Shown here piece by piece: positions 1-5,644 of a stretch of 8,409 nt of DNA (position 1 is its first letter; every line of letters starts with the position of its first letter). Under the pieces are notes generated by a model. The model searched no databases and was not told where the DNA came from. It saw only the letters and a list, made by a program, of their open reading frames with translations. The translations under genes and the position numbers were made by a program. Source of the stretch: Luminiphilus sp. GTDB taxonomy: Bacteria > Pseudomonadota > Gammaproteobacteria > Pseudomonadales > Halieaceae. The stretch lies in contig JAKMEU010000293.1 in assembly GCA_022425845.1 (NCBI GenBank), positions 1 through 8,409 on the forward strand, given 5' to 3'.

Positions 1-566
1 AGCCCCCCCCACAGCCCTTCCCAGGTCTTTCCCGGACTCACGCTGGGGGCCAGTTTGTGACGTCCCCATCGACGCCCGGAGAAATAGGCGCCAATATCTG
101 CTGCTGCGACAGCAATCACGAGAATTATCATCAGTAAGGTACCGCCGGGCAGCGTCAGCAGAAAAAGGGTTGCCAGCCAGGTGGCCGCCAAGATCAACCA
201 CCCCATGAGACTACGGGTGGCGGTATTGCGCCATAACCAGGACGAGCCGGGATAACTTTCAACCAATAGCATGGCAATCGACCAAAAGAGGCAGGCAACA
301 CCCAGCCAGGGCTGTAACACCTCCCGATCGGGTGACTGACCGAGCCCACAAATTAGCCAAAGTACACAAAGGAGCACCAGAAAAAGGGCCGTATATACCC
401 CGCGCTGCCACACCTTGCTCCACCCCGCCAGGGAGGACCACTCCCACACCGCGGCAGCTGCCACGACACCAAAGAGTATGGCGAGAGCGATCAAGTCAAG
501 GGTGGCCACCGCGGCCAAAAACAGGGCCGCCATGATGACTGCGGTGACAACGCGCTGACGCAGCAC
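1..566 (-). CDS. cdsA: Phosphatidate cytidylyltransferase (CDP-diacylglycerol synthase), N-terminal part, cut by window edge
   Basis: CdsA is an inner-membrane enzyme that makes CDP-diacylglycerol from phosphatidate and CTP, the branch point of phospholipid synthesis. I translated this frame by hand: 188 codons are open with no stop, and the 3' part lies beyond position 1. The protein starts MLRQRVVTAV and is very hydrophobic, with membrane segments at roughly residues 6-40, 57-75, 86-102, 121-138 and 142-155. The conserved stretch ADIGAYFSGRRWGR (156-169) and KLAPSVSPGKTWEG (171-184) matches the family core, which in E. coli reads ADSGAYMFGK...KLAPKVSPGKTW. The start is GTG (566-564), 2 nt after the uppS stop, with GGAG about 9 nt upstream. 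The tight spacing implies co-transcription with uppS and possibly translational coupling. By Pseudomonas-type synteny dxr should follow outside the window. Identity is secure; the C-terminal signature is not visible. Confidence 0.95.
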   Translation of the reverse strand, partial: MLRQRVVTAVIMAALFLAAVATLDLIALAILFGVVAAAAVWEWSSLAGWSKVWQRGVYTALFLVLLCVLWLICGLGQSPDREVLQPWLGVACLFWSIAMLLVESYPGSSWLWRNTATRSLMGWLILAATWLATLFLLTLPGGTLLMIILVIAVAAADIGAYFSGRRWGRHKLAPSVSPGKTWEGLWGG

Positions 567-568
567 CC

Positions 569-1351
569 TCAAGATCTCCGGGGAAATTCCAAGGACTCGC
601 TCAGGGCGCTGGAGATATCACGCACCCCGAAACGCCGTTCCCGGCCTCGAAAATCTTCCACAGCAGATGCAAGTGCAACGCCATCAAAATCCGGCCACAG
701 CGAATCGCAGAAATAAAACTCCGTGTAGGCAAGTTGCCAGAGTAAAAAATTGGAGATGCGGGTATCACCGCCGGTGCGTATACAGAGGTCAGGGGGGGGC
801 AGGTCCCCCAGGGCCAGGGATCGACCCACACGGACCTCATCGATAGCGTCCGGCTTCAGTTCGCCAGCCGCCACCTGCTCTGCAAGACGCCGAACTCCGT
901 CAACCACGTCCCAACGTCCGCCATAATCGACGGCAAGAACCAGCGTGGCACCTGAGTTCCCGCGCGTTGCCTCTTCGGTTCGGGCCATCAATCGCTGTAG
1001 CCTGGGGCTGAAGCGATCACGCCGGCCCACAAAACGGAGGCGGATGTTATCCCGCTGTAATTTTTCGGCCTCGCGACGCAGGTAGTGACAGAGCAAAGCG
1101 ACAAGTGCGCGCACTTCGCCCTCCGGACGTCCCCAGTTTTCACTACTGAAGGCAAACAGGGTCAGCACGTCAATTCCCTGCTGCTGGCAGGCTTCCAAAG
1201 TAGCCCGGACAGCTTCGACCCCTGCCCGATGGCCAGCAGGTGTGGGGAGGCCACGCTGGTTGGCCCATCGTCCATTTCCGTCCATGATGATCGCGACGTG
1301 CCTGGGCGCCGCCCGAAGATCAGTGTTATTGGGATGGAAGGGTTTGTTCAC
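569..1351 (-). CDS. uppS: Di-trans,poly-cis-undecaprenyl-diphosphate synthase (UPP synthase)
   Basis: UppS is a cytosolic cis-prenyltransferase that adds eight isopentenyl diphosphates to farnesyl diphosphate, giving the C55 carrier for peptidoglycan and O-antigen. The 260-residue length is normal for the family. Visible motifs: IIMDGNGRWA (21-30) with catalytic Asp24; FAFSSENW (66-73); DYGGRWD (142-148); RTGGDTRISNFLLWQ (192-206) with the pyrophosphate-binding Arg192, Arg198 and Ser200; and Glu211 in YTEFYF, the usual Mg2+-associated acid. One oddity is that the common RTGGE reads RTGGD (Asp196), followed by Thr197 where E. coli has His199. The start is GTG at 1351-1349 with AGGA 5 nt upstream; the next in-frame Met lies inside the catalytic motif, so GTG must be used. 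It lies 31 nt after frr and 2 nt before cdsA. An 8-base C run in the coding strand encodes Leu-Pro-Pro-Pro in frame. Confidence 0.97.
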   Translation of the reverse strand: MNKPFHPNNTDLRAAPRHVAIIMDGNGRWANQRGLPTPAGHRAGVEAVRATLEACQQQGIDVLTLFAFSSENWGRPEGEVRALVALLCHYLRREAEKLQRDNIRLRFVGRRDRFSPRLQRLMARTEEATRGNSGATLVLAVDYGGRWDVVDGVRRLAEQVAAGELKPDAIDEVRVGRSLALGDLPPPDLCIRTGGDTRISNFLLWQLAYTEFYFCDSLWPDFDGVALASAVEDFRGRERRFGVRDISSALSESLEFPRRS

Positions 1352-1382
1352 TTTCGTCCTGCCCCTGGATCGGTAAGGCCCA

Positions 1383-1940
1383 TCAGATTTCCATTAGATC
1401 AGCTTCTTTCACAGTCAAGGCATCCTCCACCTTGGCCACAAAGCTGTCTGTCAATTTCTGGATCGTATCCTGAGCGCGCCGCTCATCATCCTCGGAAATC
1501 TCCTTGTCTTTGAGTAATTCCTTGAGCATTCCGTTCGCATCCCTGCGGGCATTGCGAATGGAAACACGGGCCGACTCCGCCTCAGCCTTTGCCTGTTTAA
1601 TGAATCCACGACGAGTTTCTTCAGTCAGCATGGGCATGGGAATACGAATCACGTCGCCGGCGGTGGCGGGATTCAGCCCCAAATCCGACTTCATGATGGC
1701 TTTCTCCACCGCGGGGGTCATACTTTTGTCAAAAGCAGTCACCGCGAGGGTTCTGGCGTCCTCGACATTGATGTTGGCCAGCTGGTTTAACGGCGTATCT
1801 GCGCCATAGTATTCGATCCGTATACCATCCAGCAGGCTGGGATGGGCCCTCCCCGTACGAATCTTGTTAAAGTGATGGCCCAGCGCCTCAAGGGACTTCC
1901 CCATCCGCTCTTCAGCTTCTGCACGAATGTCATCAATCAT
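1383..1940 (-). CDS. frr: Ribosome recycling factor (RRF)
   Basis: RRF acts with EF-G to split post-termination ribosomes. It is a two-domain cytosolic protein: a three-helix bundle plus a small beta domain. The 185 residues equal the E. coli length. Recognisable blocks are MIDDIRAEAEERM (1-13), KIRTGRAHPSLLDGI (26-40), the DLGLNPATAGDVIRIPMP region in the beta domain, and the C-terminal helix with KDKEISEDDERRAQD. The open frame extends 10 codons further upstream to a GTG at 1970. I reject that extension because family members start at MI-DI and a good ribosome site (GGGGA, 8 nt before the ATG at 1940) supports the shorter form. It follows pyrH by 47 nt and precedes uppS by 31 nt, consistent with a shared transcript. 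Confidence 0.98.
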   Translation of the reverse strand: MIDDIRAEAEERMGKSLEALGHHFNKIRTGRAHPSLLDGIRIEYYGADTPLNQLANINVEDARTLAVTAFDKSMTPAVEKAIMKSDLGLNPATAGDVIRIPMPMLTEETRRGFIKQAKAEAESARVSIRNARRDANGMLKELLKDKEISEDDERRAQDTIQKLTDSFVAKVEDALTVKEADLMEI

Positions 1941-1987
1941 GGCTTCGGTCCCCGTCTGTACACACCGCACGTCAAGAAAATTATCCT

Positions 1988-2704
1988 CTAGTTGATCAGG
2001 GTGCCTTCCGAGCCACCCCTGACAATGCTCAACAGAGCACCACGCTGTGCCATATCAAATACGCGCACTGGCAAATCATGGTCTCGGCACAAACAGATAG
2101 CGGTCAGGTCCATGACCTCCAACTTGCGATCAAGGACTTCGTCGAAGGTCAGCTGCTCGTACCGGACTGCGCTGGCATCCTTCATGGGATCTGCGCTGTA
2201 AACCCCATCGACCTTGGTGGCCTTGAGGACGAGATTGGCATTGATTTCAATACCGCGAAGGCAAGCCGCAGAATCCGTTGTAAAAAACGGATTGCCCGTG
2301 CCTGCGGTGAAAATCACCACGTCGCCATTGGACAGCGCCCTGATGGCTTTGCGTCTATCGTAGTGATCCACCACACCGCTCATGGGGATAGCTGACATCA
2401 CCTGCGTCGCAATATTGGACCGCTCAAGCGCATCGCGCAGGGCGAGTGCATTCATGACAGTGGCCAGCATGCCCATATGGTCACCGGTAACACGATCCAG
2501 ACCTGCGGCCTGGAGGGCCTTACCGCGAAAAAGATTACCGCCACCCACCACCAGACCGACCTGGACACCTATTCCAACGAGTTGTCCAACCTCCAGCGCG
2601 AGATGATCCAATACCTTGGGGTCGATACCGAACGCCTCATCCCCAGTGAGTGCCTCACCACTGAGTTTGAGCAGGATACGTTTGTATATCTTTTCACTGG
2701 CCAC
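1988..2704 (-). CDS. pyrH: Uridylate kinase (UMP kinase)
   Basis: PyrH phosphorylates UMP to UDP, feeding UTP, CTP and UDP-sugar pools. It is a bacterial hexameric enzyme of the amino-acid-kinase fold. With the start chosen here it has 238 residues (E. coli about 241). Motifs: YKRILLKLSGEAL (7-19), the nucleotide-binding start; GGGNLFRG (54-61); GDHMGMLATVMNALALRDAL (74-93) in the UMP site; AGTGNPFFTTDSAACLR (134-150); and KATKVDGVYSADP (161-173). A GTG at 2722 would add six residues. I prefer the GTG at 2704-2702 because AGAGGGGA sits 6 nt upstream of it and the protein then starts MASEKIYKR, close to homologues. The gene lies 160 nt after tsf across a terminator-like spacer, so it may have its own promoter as well as readthrough. 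No active-site residue appears to be missing. Confidence 0.97.
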   Translation of the reverse strand: MASEKIYKRILLKLSGEALTGDEAFGIDPKVLDHLALEVGQLVGIGVQVGLVVGGGNLFRGKALQAAGLDRVTGDHMGMLATVMNALALRDALERSNIATQVMSAIPMSGVVDHYDRRKAIRALSNGDVVIFTAGTGNPFFTTDSAACLRGIEINANLVLKATKVDGVYSADPMKDASAVRYEQLTFDEVLDRKLEVMDLTAICLCRDHDLPVRVFDMAQRGALLSIVRGGSEGTLIN

Positions 2705-2778
2705 AGGCCGTCCCCTCTGCACAGTCTGGCGCTATCCTACCGGAGGGTGGAGTGCGCCGTCAGGTCGATAGTTCCCAT

Positions 2779-2808
2779 GTTATCCGCTGTAAGCGACTTA
2801 TGACCCAA
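2779..2808 (-). promoter_or_regulatory. Weak candidate promoter for pyrH
   Basis: In the 160-nt tsf-pyrH spacer the best pair found on the minus strand is TTGGGT (2808-2803), an 18-bp spacer, and GATAAC (2784-2779, four of six). The -35 match is poor and overlaps the T tract of the preceding terminator. A promoter is expected here because the terminator would otherwise starve the essential pyrH-frr-uppS-cdsA group, but these exact elements are uncertain. Confidence 0.25.
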
Positions 2809-2863
2809 AAAAGGGCCGCAGTTCGCCAAAAACCTCTGGCAAAGGGCTACCGAGGCCCTTGCC
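2807..2863 (-). terminator. Terminator-like region after tsf with two competing folds
   Basis: Directly after the tsf stop the minus strand has GGCAAGGGC, a 7-nt loop, GCCCTTTGCC (2863-2838): nine pairs with one bulged base, then AGAGG and five T. Further on, AAGGGCC (2860-2854), which overlaps the left arm, can instead pair perfectly with GGCCCTT (2817-2811), where six T in a row (2812-2807) begin inside the arm. The two folds exclude each other. Either could reduce transcription into pyrH. In E. coli the rpsB-tsf unit also ends between tsf and pyrH, which supports a terminator reading. Confidence 0.6.
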
Positions 2864-2864
2864 A

Positions 2865-3722
2865 TCAGCCGTTTAACTGGGCGGCAACTTCGTCGGCAAA
2901 GTCCACCTTCTCAACCTCGATGCCTTCCCCCACCTCAAATCGAGCAAATGAGGCAATTTCAGCGCCTGCGGCCTTGACCAGCTTGCCGACGGTGATATCA
3001 GGGTCTTTCACGAAGGCCTGTTCCGTCAGGCTGTTTTCTGCGAGGTACTTCTTGATGCGACCACCAATCATTTTTTCAATGATTTCCTGTGGCTTGCCTG
3101 ATTCCTGCGCCTGAGCGGTGAAAATATCACGCTCTTTATTGAGCAATTCCTCGGGCATGTCATCGGGTGATACGACCTGAGGATTGACCGCGGCTACGTG
3201 CATTGCCACATCCCGTGCCAGGTCCTGATCCCCTCCTCGAAGCTCCACAAGGACAGCAATGCGGTTGTTGCCGTGCACATAACCACCGACCACACCATTA
3301 TCAGCTGTCACCAGCGATGCCCGTCGTACGCCAATGTTCTCACCTATTTTCTGGACCAGCGCCTCCCGAGACGCTTCAATAGGGCCCGATTTGATCGCTT
3401 CTAAATCGGCGGAACGCGCCTCATAGAGCGAATCAGCAACGGTACTGACAAAACCGAGGAAATTCTCATCCCGGGCCACAAAGTCGGTTTCACTGTTGAC
3501 CTCGACGAGAACACCGAAACTGCCGTCCTCGGCGATACGCGTAGTCACAACCCCGTCAGCCGCAATCCGACCTGCTTTCTTGGCGGCCTTCATGCCACTG
3601 GACTTGCGCAAAGCCTCAATGGCTACCTCAATATCGTTTTCGGCTTCCTTGAGTGCTTTCTTACACTCGAGAAGGCCCAGCCCGGTGCGCTCTCGAAGCT
3701 CCTTCACCAGTAATGCAGACAT
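2865..3722 (-). CDS. tsf: Translation elongation factor Ts (EF-Ts)
   Basis: EF-Ts is the guanine nucleotide exchange factor that releases GDP from EF-Tu. At 285 residues it is of normal length (E. coli 283). Order of parts: N-terminal UBA-like domain with VKELRERTGLGLLECKKAL (6-24); the signature region up to AADGVV; TDFV (79-82) with Asp80 and Phe81, the residues that disturb the EF-Tu Mg2+ site; then core subdomains with MHVAA and the C-terminal FARFEVGEGIE motif. The open frame continues 68 codons upstream into the spacer and the rpsB end. That extension resembles no EF-Ts, while MSALLVKEL matches family N-termini and has GAGGA 7 nt before the ATG at 3722. It lies 115 nt after rpsB, the usual partner gene. 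Confidence 0.98.
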   Translation of the reverse strand: MSALLVKELRERTGLGLLECKKALKEAENDIEVAIEALRKSSGMKAAKKAGRIAADGVVTTRIAEDGSFGVLVEVNSETDFVARDENFLGFVSTVADSLYEARSADLEAIKSGPIEASREALVQKIGENIGVRRASLVTADNGVVGGYVHGNNRIAVLVELRGGDQDLARDVAMHVAAVNPQVVSPDDMPEELLNKERDIFTAQAQESGKPQEIIEKMIGGRIKKYLAENSLTEQAFVKDPDITVGKLVKAAGAEIASFARFEVGEGIEVEKVDFADEVAAQLNG

Positions 3723-3745
3723 ACCTGTATCCTCAATTGGCACGA

Positions 3746-3764
3746 TCGGTTCCGATAAAACCGA
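3746..3764 (-). other. Inverted repeat upstream of the tsf ribosome binding site
   Basis: The minus strand reads TCGGTT, loop TTATCGG, AACCGA, with one additional G-U pair possible at the base. It ends about 12 nt before the GAGGA ribosome site of tsf, so it might influence tsf initiation or mark an RNA cleavage region. It is short and could be coincidental. Confidence 0.3.
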
Positions 3765-3786
3765 CCTTCGATGAATAATGCGGGAT

Positions 3787-3800
3787 AGGGCCGTAGCCCT
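3787..3800 (-). other. Small hairpin with UNCG-type tetraloop in the rpsB-tsf spacer
   Basis: The minus strand reads AGGGC-TACG-GCCCT. As RNA this is a 5-bp stem closed by C(UACG)G, a member of the exceptionally stable UNCG tetraloop family. It lies 12 nt downstream of the GC hairpin at 3813-3831, and together they make the first part of the spacer strongly folded. A role in RNA stability or processing is possible but unproven. Confidence 0.5.
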
Positions 3801-3812
3801 GTTTGTGCAAAG

Positions 3813-3831
3813 GGCCGCGCGTTGCGCGGCC
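3813..3831 (-). terminator. Very stable GC hairpin just after rpsB (partial terminator or processing site)
   Basis: Seven nt after the rpsB stop the minus strand reads GGCCGCGC, loop AAC, GCGCGGCC: a perfect 8-bp GC-only stem with a 3-nt loop. It is followed only by CTTTGC, so the U tract is too short for a strong intrinsic terminator. It could lower tsf transcription relative to rpsB, or protect the rpsB 3' end after cleavage. The structure is seen; the function is inferred. Confidence 0.5.
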
Positions 3832-3837
3832 GCCGTA

Positions 3838-4608
3838 TCAGCTCTCTGCCTGTGCCTCTGCCGACTCGCCCTCATCAGCGGGGGCCTCAACTTCGACAAA
3901 CTCATCAGCAGCGGGAACCTCACCACGTTCGGCCTTGCCCGCCATTACTGCATCCGCAACCGCTTTCACATACAGCTTGATGGCGCGGATAGCGTCGTCA
4001 TTGCCGGGTACAACGTAATCAACACCATCCGGATCACTGTTTGTATCCACAATGCCGATGACAGGAATGCCCAGCTTGTTGGCTTCCGTGATGGCAATAC
4101 GCTCGTGATCTACGTCGATAACAAACAATGCATCGGGCAAACCACTCATTTCCTTGATACCACCCACAGAACGCTCGAGCTTTTCTTTGGCTCGCGTCCG
4201 CATGAGGGCTTCCTTTTTCGTCAGTTTCGCGAAGGTACCGTCAGCTTCCTGATCTTCAAGCTCACGCAGACGCTTAATCGATGAACGCACGGTTTTGTAA
4301 TTGGTAAGCATGCCACCCAGCCAGCGATGGCTGACATAGGGCATGCCGCAGCGGTTGGCCTCTTCGGCAATCACCTTGCCGGCGGCCCGCTTGGTGCCTA
4401 CAAACATGATGCTGTTTTTGTTGCTCGCGAGACGCTGTACGTGCTGCAGTGCCTCGTTAAAGGCAGGGACAGTGTGCTCGAGATTAATGATGTGGATCTT
4501 GTTACGCGCTCCAAAAATGAACTGGTCCATTTTTGGATTCCAGAAACGGGTCTGGTGCCCAAAGTGTGCGCCTGCCTGCAGCAGATCGCGCATGCTTACC
4601 TGTGCCAT
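3838..4608 (-). CDS. rpsB: 30S ribosomal protein S2
   Basis: S2 binds late to the back of the 30S subunit, where it contacts S1. The 256 residues are somewhat longer than E. coli S2 (241). Diagnostic blocks: MAQVSMRDLLQAGAHFGHQ (1-19), FWNPKM (22-27), INLEHT (41-46), FVGTKRAA (69-76), RWLGGMLTNYKT (94-105), and the C-terminal core LFVIDVDHE...EANKLGIPVIGIVDTNSDP. After about residue 228 there is an acidic, Ala/Glu-rich tail (EVPAADEF onward, ending AEAQAES) that accounts for the extra length. ATG start at 4608 with AGGA 8 nt upstream. The gene is first of the minus-strand group, divergent from map, and is preceded by a clear sigma-70-type promoter and a structured leader. In enterobacteria S2 represses its own operon through such a leader. 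Confidence 0.98.
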   Translation of the reverse strand: MAQVSMRDLLQAGAHFGHQTRFWNPKMDQFIFGARNKIHIINLEHTVPAFNEALQHVQRLASNKNSIMFVGTKRAAGKVIAEEANRCGMPYVSHRWLGGMLTNYKTVRSSIKRLRELEDQEADGTFAKLTKKEALMRTRAKEKLERSVGGIKEMSGLPDALFVIDVDHERIAITEANKLGIPVIGIVDTNSDPDGVDYVVPGNDDAIRAIKLYVKAVADAVMAGKAERGEVPAADEFVEVEAPADEGESAEAQAES

Positions 4609-4754
4609 AGTCTTTGTCCTGATTTCGGGTTACGCCTCCGCAAGTCGCCCAAGGTCCAACCGAATTTCGGCACCCGGCCCGGGATTGATGACATGCGTGT
4701 GTCGGTCATTGCACTCGGGCATTTGCCCGGGTGTCGCCGGACGAATTCCGACGC
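4609..4754 (-). promoter_or_regulatory. rpsB 5' leader RNA, likely S2 autoregulatory region
   Basis: About 145 nt separate the predicted start point from the rpsB ATG, and several hairpins fit in it (minus strand). One is 4733-4712: CAC, a C/A mismatch, then CGGGC, loop AAAT, GCCCG, and GTG. Another is 4709-4688: ATGAC, 12-nt loop, GTCAT. A third lies at 4674-4653: GGT...ACC enclosing the near-perfect inverted repeat CCGAAATTCGG. Known biology: S2 represses rpsB-tsf by binding the rpsB leader in E. coli and relatives. That this leader does the same is inference from position and fold; I did not match it to a covariance model. Confidence 0.5.
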
Positions 4755-4760
4755 GGGCGC

Positions 4761-4789
4761 GTTATACCACAAATCGCCATCACGGTGAA
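4761..4789 (-). promoter_or_regulatory. Sigma-70-type promoter for rpsB
   Basis: On the minus strand TTCACC (4789-4784, four of six to TTGACA) is followed by a 17-bp spacer and TATAAC (4766-4761, five of six to TATAAT). The next bases, GCGCCCGCG, form a GC-rich discriminator, typical of stable-RNA and ribosomal-protein promoters that are repressed by ppGpp/DksA. Transcription would begin near 4754, giving a leader of about 145 nt before the rpsB ATG. The elements are seen directly; the stringent control is inferred. Confidence 0.8.
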
Positions 4790-4795
4790 GTACGA

Positions 4796-4824
4796 GGGAC
4801 ATAAGGCGGCGCTTTGGTTACACT
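4796..4824 (+). promoter_or_regulatory. Candidate sigma-70-type promoter for map-glnD-dapC
   Basis: GGGACA (4796-4801, four of six) lies 17 bp before TACACT (4819-4824, four of six). Initiation near 4831 would leave an untranslated leader of about 28 nt before the map ATG. The match is moderate. Its position is supported by the divergent layout and by the absence of a better candidate between the rpsB promoter and map. Its -35 element is only 6 bp from that of the rpsB promoter. Confidence 0.4.
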
Positions 4825-4858
4825 AGTGCACCCTGATTCCCTGAAGATATTGCACAGC

Positions 4859-5638
4859 ATGCCCGTTACGCCAAAAACACCTGAAGAGCTCGCCGGTATG
4901 CGGGTGGCTGGCCGCTTGGCCGCTGAGGTTCTGGAAATGATCGAACCTCAAATCGAAGTCGGCATGACCACCGGCGAGATAGACCGTATCTGCCATGACT
5001 ACATTGTCAACGTTCAGAAGGCAATACCGGCGCCACTCAATTACCATGGCTTCCCCAAATCCATCTGCACCTCAATCAACGATGTCATCTGCCACGGCAT
5101 CCCGTCGGATAGCAAAAAGCTCCGAAACGGCGATATCGTTAACATTGACGTTACCGTCATCAAGGACGGCTGGCATGGAGACACCAGCATCATGGTGGGT
5201 GTTGGCGATGTGGCGCCGCACGCGCAGCGGCTCATGCACATAACCCAGGAATGCCTCTATAAAGCTCTGGCGATCGTCAGGCCGGGTACGACTCTCGGGG
5301 ACATTGGTCACGTGATCCAGCAATACGCCGAGGAAAACTACTACTCCGTGGTCCGAGAATACTGCGGCCACGGGATTGGCCGTATTTTTCACGAGGAGCC
5401 ACAGGTGCTGCATTACGGCACACCGGGTAAAGGCGAGGTATTGACTGAAGGCATGACCTTTACCATTGAGCCCATGATCAACGCAGGTAAGCGTCATACC
5501 AAACTGAATACCAAAGATGGTTGGACAGTGACGACCCGGGACGGACGCCTGTCCGCCCAGTGGGAGCACACCCTCGCCGTTACCGCTGACGGCTGCGAAG
5601 TATTCACCCGGCGGACCCCCGAAGTCCTCCCCTGCTGA
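4859..5638 (+). CDS. map: Methionine aminopeptidase, type I
   Basis: This cytosolic dimetal hydrolase removes the initiator Met from new proteins when residue two is small. At 259 residues it is a type I enzyme without the type II insert. Metal ligands are in place: Asp97 and Asp108 (NIDVTVIKDGWHGDTS), His171 (CGHGIGR), Glu204 (FTIEPM) and Glu236 (QWEHT). His79 (ICHGIP) and His178 (FHEEP) complete the active site. The frame opens 15 codons earlier at a TTG (4814), but that segment overlaps the predicted promoter and does not resemble the family. MPVTPKTPEELAGMRVAGRLA from the ATG at 4859 matches typical N-termini. The ribosome site is weak: GAAGA about 11 nt upstream is the best seen. The gene is divergent from rpsB and 6 nt upstream of glnD. 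Confidence 0.97.
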   Translation: MPVTPKTPEELAGMRVAGRLAAEVLEMIEPQIEVGMTTGEIDRICHDYIVNVQKAIPAPLNYHGFPKSICTSINDVICHGIPSDSKKLRNGDIVNIDVTVIKDGWHGDTSIMVGVGDVAPHAQRLMHITQECLYKALAIVRPGTTLGDIGHVIQQYAEENYYSVVREYCGHGIGRIFHEEPQVLHYGTPGKGEVLTEGMTFTIEPMINAGKRHTKLNTKDGWTVTTRDGRLSAQWEHTLAVTADGCEVFTRRTPEVLPC

Positions 5639-5644
5639 GTCAGT

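Noticed and set aside
1..10. Runs of C at both window ends and an 8-base G run near 791, suspected sequencing errors or frameshifts
   Set aside because: In cdsA and uppS the runs translate in frame to expected family residues (Trp-Gly-Gly and Leu-Pro-Pro-Pro), and the dapC run at the right edge is also in frame, so there is no sign of a frameshift.
1941..1987. TTGACG on the minus strand between pyrH and frr, as an frr promoter
   Set aside because: No acceptable -10 sequence occurs 16-18 bp downstream; the nearest AT-rich hexamer is only 8 bp away.
3723..3926. 68-codon N-terminal extension of EF-Ts
   Set aside because: It overlaps the rpsB 3' end and the hairpin spacer, is unlike any EF-Ts, and a good ribosome site precedes the ATG at 3722.
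4596..4802. 68-codon frame on the minus strand in the rpsB leader, a possible leader peptide
   Set aside because: Its start lies upstream of the predicted rpsB transcription start and it runs through the promoter and into rpsB out of frame, so it would not be on the mRNA as a whole.
4814..4858. 15-codon extension of methionine aminopeptidase from a TTG
   Set aside because: It overlaps the candidate map promoter and adds residues absent from the family; the ATG at 4859 fits.
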